NCBI RefSeq assembly: GCF_000472925.1
Contig: NZ_KI421477.1
Location: forward strand, 88,408 to 152,407
Length of the DNA: 64,000 nt
Origin: Bradyrhizobium sp. Ec3.3
Lineage (GTDB): Bacteria > Pseudomonadota > Alphaproteobacteria > Rhizobiales > Xanthobacteraceae
Direction: 5' to 3'
Part shown: positions 61,342 to 64,000 of the stretch, piece after piece
How the letters are laid out: each line of letters begins with the position of its first letter
Numbering within the stretch: position 1 is the first letter of the stretch
Position numbers and translations under genes: made by a program
The notes under the pieces: generated by a model
What the model was told of the DNA's origin: nothing
Database searches by the model: none
What the model saw: only the letters and a program-made list of their open reading frames with translations

Positions 61342-61541
61342 CATAATTGACGTTGAGCCGGACGCCGGTCGCGACGAACTAGGCTCCGCGCTTTGGTGTC
61401 AGCAGTGTGGGGATCTCGGATGCAATGCCTTCGATCGGGCATAGGGCCCAGCGTTTTTGGATACGGCGGCATGTAGGTGTTGGGGGCGGGTGCCGCTGTA
61501 CTGCCGCTTCCTGCTCAAACTTCAACGAGGGAGATGCAACC

Positions 61542-62310
61542 ATGGCATACAGCCACAACGATCCGAGTCTTAAAACCGGAGACGGCGGCCTCACCGTTTG
61601 GACTCTTCAGGATATGGCTCGAGCAAACCGGTTCGACGAGCTGGACAACATGTTCAAGAATGGACTGAACATGGACGCGCTGCCTGTAGGCTATTCGGCA
61701 GGCGCGGGCCTTGCGAAGCCAGACATCGGGGGCAAGTATGTTTCACAACTGCTGAACTTTCTCACCATCAAGGGCAAGTATCTCAATGTCGACAGCAACC
61801 AGCTCGTTGCCGATGCCACAGAATACTTCGTCGGGAAGTGTTGGCGAGGAAAGATATTCTTCCCGTCGAACAACAAGAGAGTTTCGAAAGGAAGAAACCG
61901 AATCAAGGAAAGCTTGCTCGTTCCCAGCTCCCCCATCATACCCCAGGCGAAATTTGATACCATGCTGCTCGACAGCCATCCTCTAGCGAAAGGCGCAACA
62001 TCGAACCTCGTGGTCTTGAGTTACACGGACCCGCAAACGAGGCCGTATTGGGCGGAATTGGTTGCCACCAAGATTCAGGGCTACGATGTCCAGGTGGCGG
62101 TAAAAGGCAAATATGGACCTATCTATATTGGACAGACCTTGGTTTGGAAAGTACGACAAGCAGGGAGAGTTCATCGCGTCTGATCCCGACAAGTCGGTCG
62201 CGTTCTATTTCCTCGATTTCAACGAGGGCGCGCTCAAAGAACAACGGGAAGAGCACTGGGATGGCACCAAGGAAGACGTCCTGGATCCTCTTCCCTTAGT
62301 TGACAATTGA
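61542..62310 (+). pseudogene. Hypothetical gene split by frameshift near 62135
   Basis: The first frame runs from ATG 61542 (GGGAGATGCAACC upstream) to a stop at 62183. From about 62130 a second frame, ending at 62310, continues the protein sense ('WFGKYDKQGEFIASDPDKSVAFYFLDFNEGALKEQREEHW'), where the first frame turns basic and unnatural. A single-base indel explains both. The product is about 255 aa, soluble; family not recognised. Confidence 0.55.
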
Positions 62311-62402
62311 ACCAAGCGTCTGTGGCATTGCGGTCTACCATCGCCATGGCGTCGAGGAGGCGAGACGACCTAGGACTGCGCTCCGAGGGCGGGCAGGCAA
62401 CA

Positions 62403-62771
62403 ATGATCGGTGAACACATTGAACTCGTTCTGATCGTCACCGGCGCCGTCACGGCGATTGCACTTTTTCAGTTTATCGCCCCGGCTCCGGTGCTTCGCAT
62501 GATTTACGGTGAGGCACCGACCGACGAGGTCGGCTTGACCGTAGCGCGTCATTGGGGCCTGCTCACTTTCTTGATCGGGGCGCTGCTCATCTATGCAGCG
62601 TTTCATCCTCCGATTCGTGGGCCAGTGATGGTCGTCGGGGTGATCGAGAAAGCGGCGCTGGCCCTGGGCATATTCGGCACCTCCTTGCGTTCGCGTCCTG
62701 CCGCAGCGTCGGCGGCTGCAGGCGATTCTCTCATGGCGCTCATCTATGTCCTCTATCTGACGGGTTTCTAA
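62403..62771 (+). CDS. Small integral membrane protein
   Basis: 122 aa from ATG 62403 (a longer frame from 62307 or 62346 is less convincing). Four hydrophobic segments (about 7-27, 50-68, 75-92, 104-121), no charged pore-like motif. Possibly a DoxX/DUF4345-like arrangement but not assigned. Confidence 0.5.
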   Translation: MIGEHIELVLIVTGAVTAIALFQFIAPAPVLRMIYGEAPTDEVGLTVARHWGLLTFLIGALLIYAAFHPPIRGPVMVVGVIEKAALALGIFGTSLRSRPAAASAAAGDSLMALIYVLYLTGF

Positions 62772-62855
62772 GCCCCATGCCGTCGCGCTCAGGCCCGCAA
62801 ACTGCTCGCGAAGGACGTAGTGCCCACGATCTCCTCTTGAACTAAAGGCGCGACA

Positions 62856-63197
62856 ATGACCCCACCGCTTCCGGAACCAAGCAAACAGCCGACCAGCGCG
62901 GAGACGCCATCTACAAAGACTCTCAAATTTTCCAAACAGCGCCTAGCCCTTGCCTTTGCCATCGCAGGCATCTCCGATGCCATTGGTGCATTCGTAACTC
63001 CGCTGCCGCCGATCGGGTGGGTTACAGATGTTGCGACGGCATTGCTGCTGTTCTTGGTGCTGGGCCGGCAGTGGCTGCTATTGCCGGGACTTGCTCTGGA
63101 AGCCATTCCGGGCTTTGGCGTACTTCCATTCTGGCTGCTGGTGGTTGGAGCCATTGCTGTCCTGGGCACTCCTCGACCGACGTTTGAACGGCACTAG
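62856..63197 (+). CDS. Small membrane protein of unknown function
   Basis: 113 aa, with a weak AAAGG ribosome site about 7 nt before ATG 62856. A hydrophilic Pro/Thr-rich N-terminus (1-28) precedes three hydrophobic helices (about 30-48, 55-82, 88-105) with the loop 'PLPPIGWVTDVATA'. No family recognised. Confidence 0.55.
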   Translation: MTPPLPEPSKQPTSAETPSTKTLKFSKQRLALAFAIAGISDAIGAFVTPLPPIGWVTDVATALLLFLVLGRQWLLLPGLALEAIPGFGVLPFWLLVVGAIAVLGTPRPTFERH

Positions 63198-63379
63198 GAC
63201 TACGCCACTTCGCATAGCCCTGCGTCGCTTCAGTGTGTCTGGTTTTGGCCCTTCGCTACATATTGCACCGCCACGCACCATTGGTCGCTAACGGGGCATA
63301 GCGGAAATCGACAGGCCGACGACTATTGCAGAGGCCGACGCTCGTGACCCCTAACGGACGTCACCGTTGTCGTGATGAA

Positions 63380-63408
63380 TGTCCGCTTTCTGCGTGATAA
63401 AGCGGACA
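63380..63408. repeat. Inverted repeat TGTCCGCTTT...AAAGCGGACA
   Basis: Perfect 10-bp arms with a 9-nt loop, 23 bp before the Bfd-like ATG. Similar palindromes are scattered in Bradyrhizobium genomes. It might still shape expression of the ferredoxin gene. Confidence 0.6.
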
Positions 63409-63431
63409 TGGGATTGAGCTAGCGGCTTCCT

Positions 63432-63656
63432 ATGATCGTTTGTTCCTGCAACATCCTAAGCGACACCGAGGTGCGAACTGTGGCCAACACTGCGACGCGC
63501 CGAACCACCAGCTATGTCTTTAGCTGCCTTGGCTGCAGAGCTCAGTGCGGTCGCTGCGCCCGTACCATCCGAGAAATCATGGACGAGGTATTTGACAGAG
63601 CGAAAGTCCGCTCGCAAAGTAGCGGTGATACGCCATTCCGAAAACGTCGCGCTTGA
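63432..63656 (+). CDS. bfd: Bacterioferritin-associated ferredoxin-like protein
   Basis: 74 aa. The four [2Fe-2S] cysteines follow the Bfd spacing: C4 and C6 (MIVCSCN) and C32/C35 then C39/C42 region (CLGCRAQCGRC), ending in 'IREIMDE'. Bfd passes electrons to bacterioferritin to release stored iron. No bacterioferritin gene is next to it. Located in the island-like part of the window, so it may be an extra copy. Confidence 0.8.
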   Translation: MIVCSCNILSDTEVRTVANTATRRTTSYVFSCLGCRAQCGRCARTIREIMDEVFDRAKVRSQSSGDTPFRKRRA

Positions 63657-63770
63657 TTTGCAACAGAACCCGAGGTTGACCCGAAGCGGTCCTTCGAGGC
63701 ACCTCACATCCCCACGGTAAAGTGCTAAGCTCTATCTTCCCACAGGCGTGACCCTTGCAGGGAGGGATGC

Positions 63771-64000
63771 ATGCGACGGCGGGAATTCATCGCAGGCACT
63801 GCGGCACTGCTCGTTTCACCACGGCGTTCACTCGCACAGGGGACGCCTCGCCGGGTCGGCTATCTTGATAGCGCGCCCCTGTACTTGCCAAATTTCAAGG
63901 TGTGGCAGGACAGCATGCGCGATCATGGCTGGATCGAAGGGAAGAACCTGATCGTTGAGTACCGGTCGGCCGAGAATCATGCCGAGCGCCTAGCGCCTCT
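63771..64000 (+). CDS. ABC-transporter substrate-binding protein, 5' part only
   Basis: 76 visible residues from ATG 63771 with GGGAGG upstream. The N-terminus MRRREFIAGTAALLV is a Tat-like or Sec signal followed by 'GTPRRVGYLDSAP', the typical start of the ABC_sub_bind (TrpX-like) family in rhizobia. It runs off the right edge. The ligand cannot be inferred. Confidence 0.75.
   Translation, partial: MRRREFIAGTAALLVSPRRSLAQGTPRRVGYLDSAPLYLPNFKVWQDSMRDHGWIEGKNLIVEYRSAENHAERLAP

Noticed and set aside
1..64000. tRNA genes, rRNA genes and CRISPR arrays
   Set aside because: Read both strands of intergenic regions and found no cloverleaf-like or repeat-spacer pattern; a covariance-model scan would be needed to be sure about tRNAs.

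Overview
The window is GC-rich chromosomal DNA from an alphaproteobacterium, most likely Bradyrhizobium or a close relative such as Rhodopseudomonas. The evidence is the hopanoid genes hpnC-hpnD-hpnE, a B12/radical-SAM hopanoid C-2 methylase (hpnP) with an EcfG-like promoter, FixK/FNR-type boxes, and many intergenic REP-like palindromes of the kinds common in Bradyrhizobium. No rRNA, tRNA or CRISPR array was found. Most long antisense frames are high-GC shadows of real genes.

Layout. 1-2.9 kb: hpnE (cut by the window edge), hpnD and hpnC on the minus strand, which make squalene for hopanoids. 3-7.6 kb: two small secreted proteins, an unassigned protein and an RND/MMPL exporter. 7.7-11.7 kb: a minus-strand run eutB-hpnP-eutC, in which the hopanoid methylase gene sits between the two ethanolamine ammonia-lyase subunits. 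12-18.9 kb: a chemoreceptor, small membrane proteins, a Rieske-FAD reductase, FolE, an alpha/beta hydrolase and an HD-domain protein. 19-25.8 kb: a three-gene operon of two transglutaminase-like proteins and an ATP-grasp/alpha-E fusion. 25.9-29.6 kb: an UxaA-type dehydratase, an HpcH/HpaI aldolase and an Ldh2-type dehydrogenase. 29.7-36.8 kb: the homoprotocatechuate meta-cleavage module, with the regulator hpaR divergent from hpaH-hpaF-hpaE-hpaD, a FAH-family gene and a ThDP enzyme. 36.9-43.3 kb: two 2-oxoglutarate oxygenases (AlkB type and DNA-oxygenase type), DUF2848, an amidase, and a DUF35-thiolase-SDR group. 43.4-51.4 kb: PEP carboxylase, YccF, a small secreted protein behind a FixK/FNR box, a sulfatase-like remnant, an acyl-CoA synthetase, an enoyl-CoA hydratase and a dienoyl-CoA-reductase-like SDR.

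From about 51.65 kb to the right edge the character changes. A REP element is cut short, then comes a tyrosine recombinase with an apparent one-base frameshift at its start, a stand-alone AAA ATPase, two overlapping tyrosine recombinases (354 and 625 aa) behind a small excisionase-like HTH gene, a broken tandem copy of that HTH gene, a possible ribbon-helix-helix protein, an AlpA-like regulator, and several truncated or frameshifted genes. I read this as a layered, partly decayed genomic island whose right end lies outside the window. A Bfd-like ferredoxin and the start of an ABC-transporter binding protein close the window.

The most interesting items are the eutB-hpnP-eutC arrangement with its EcfG-type promoter, the two-recombinase/excisionase module with the neighbouring orphan ATPase, and the predicted FixK and HpaR sites.
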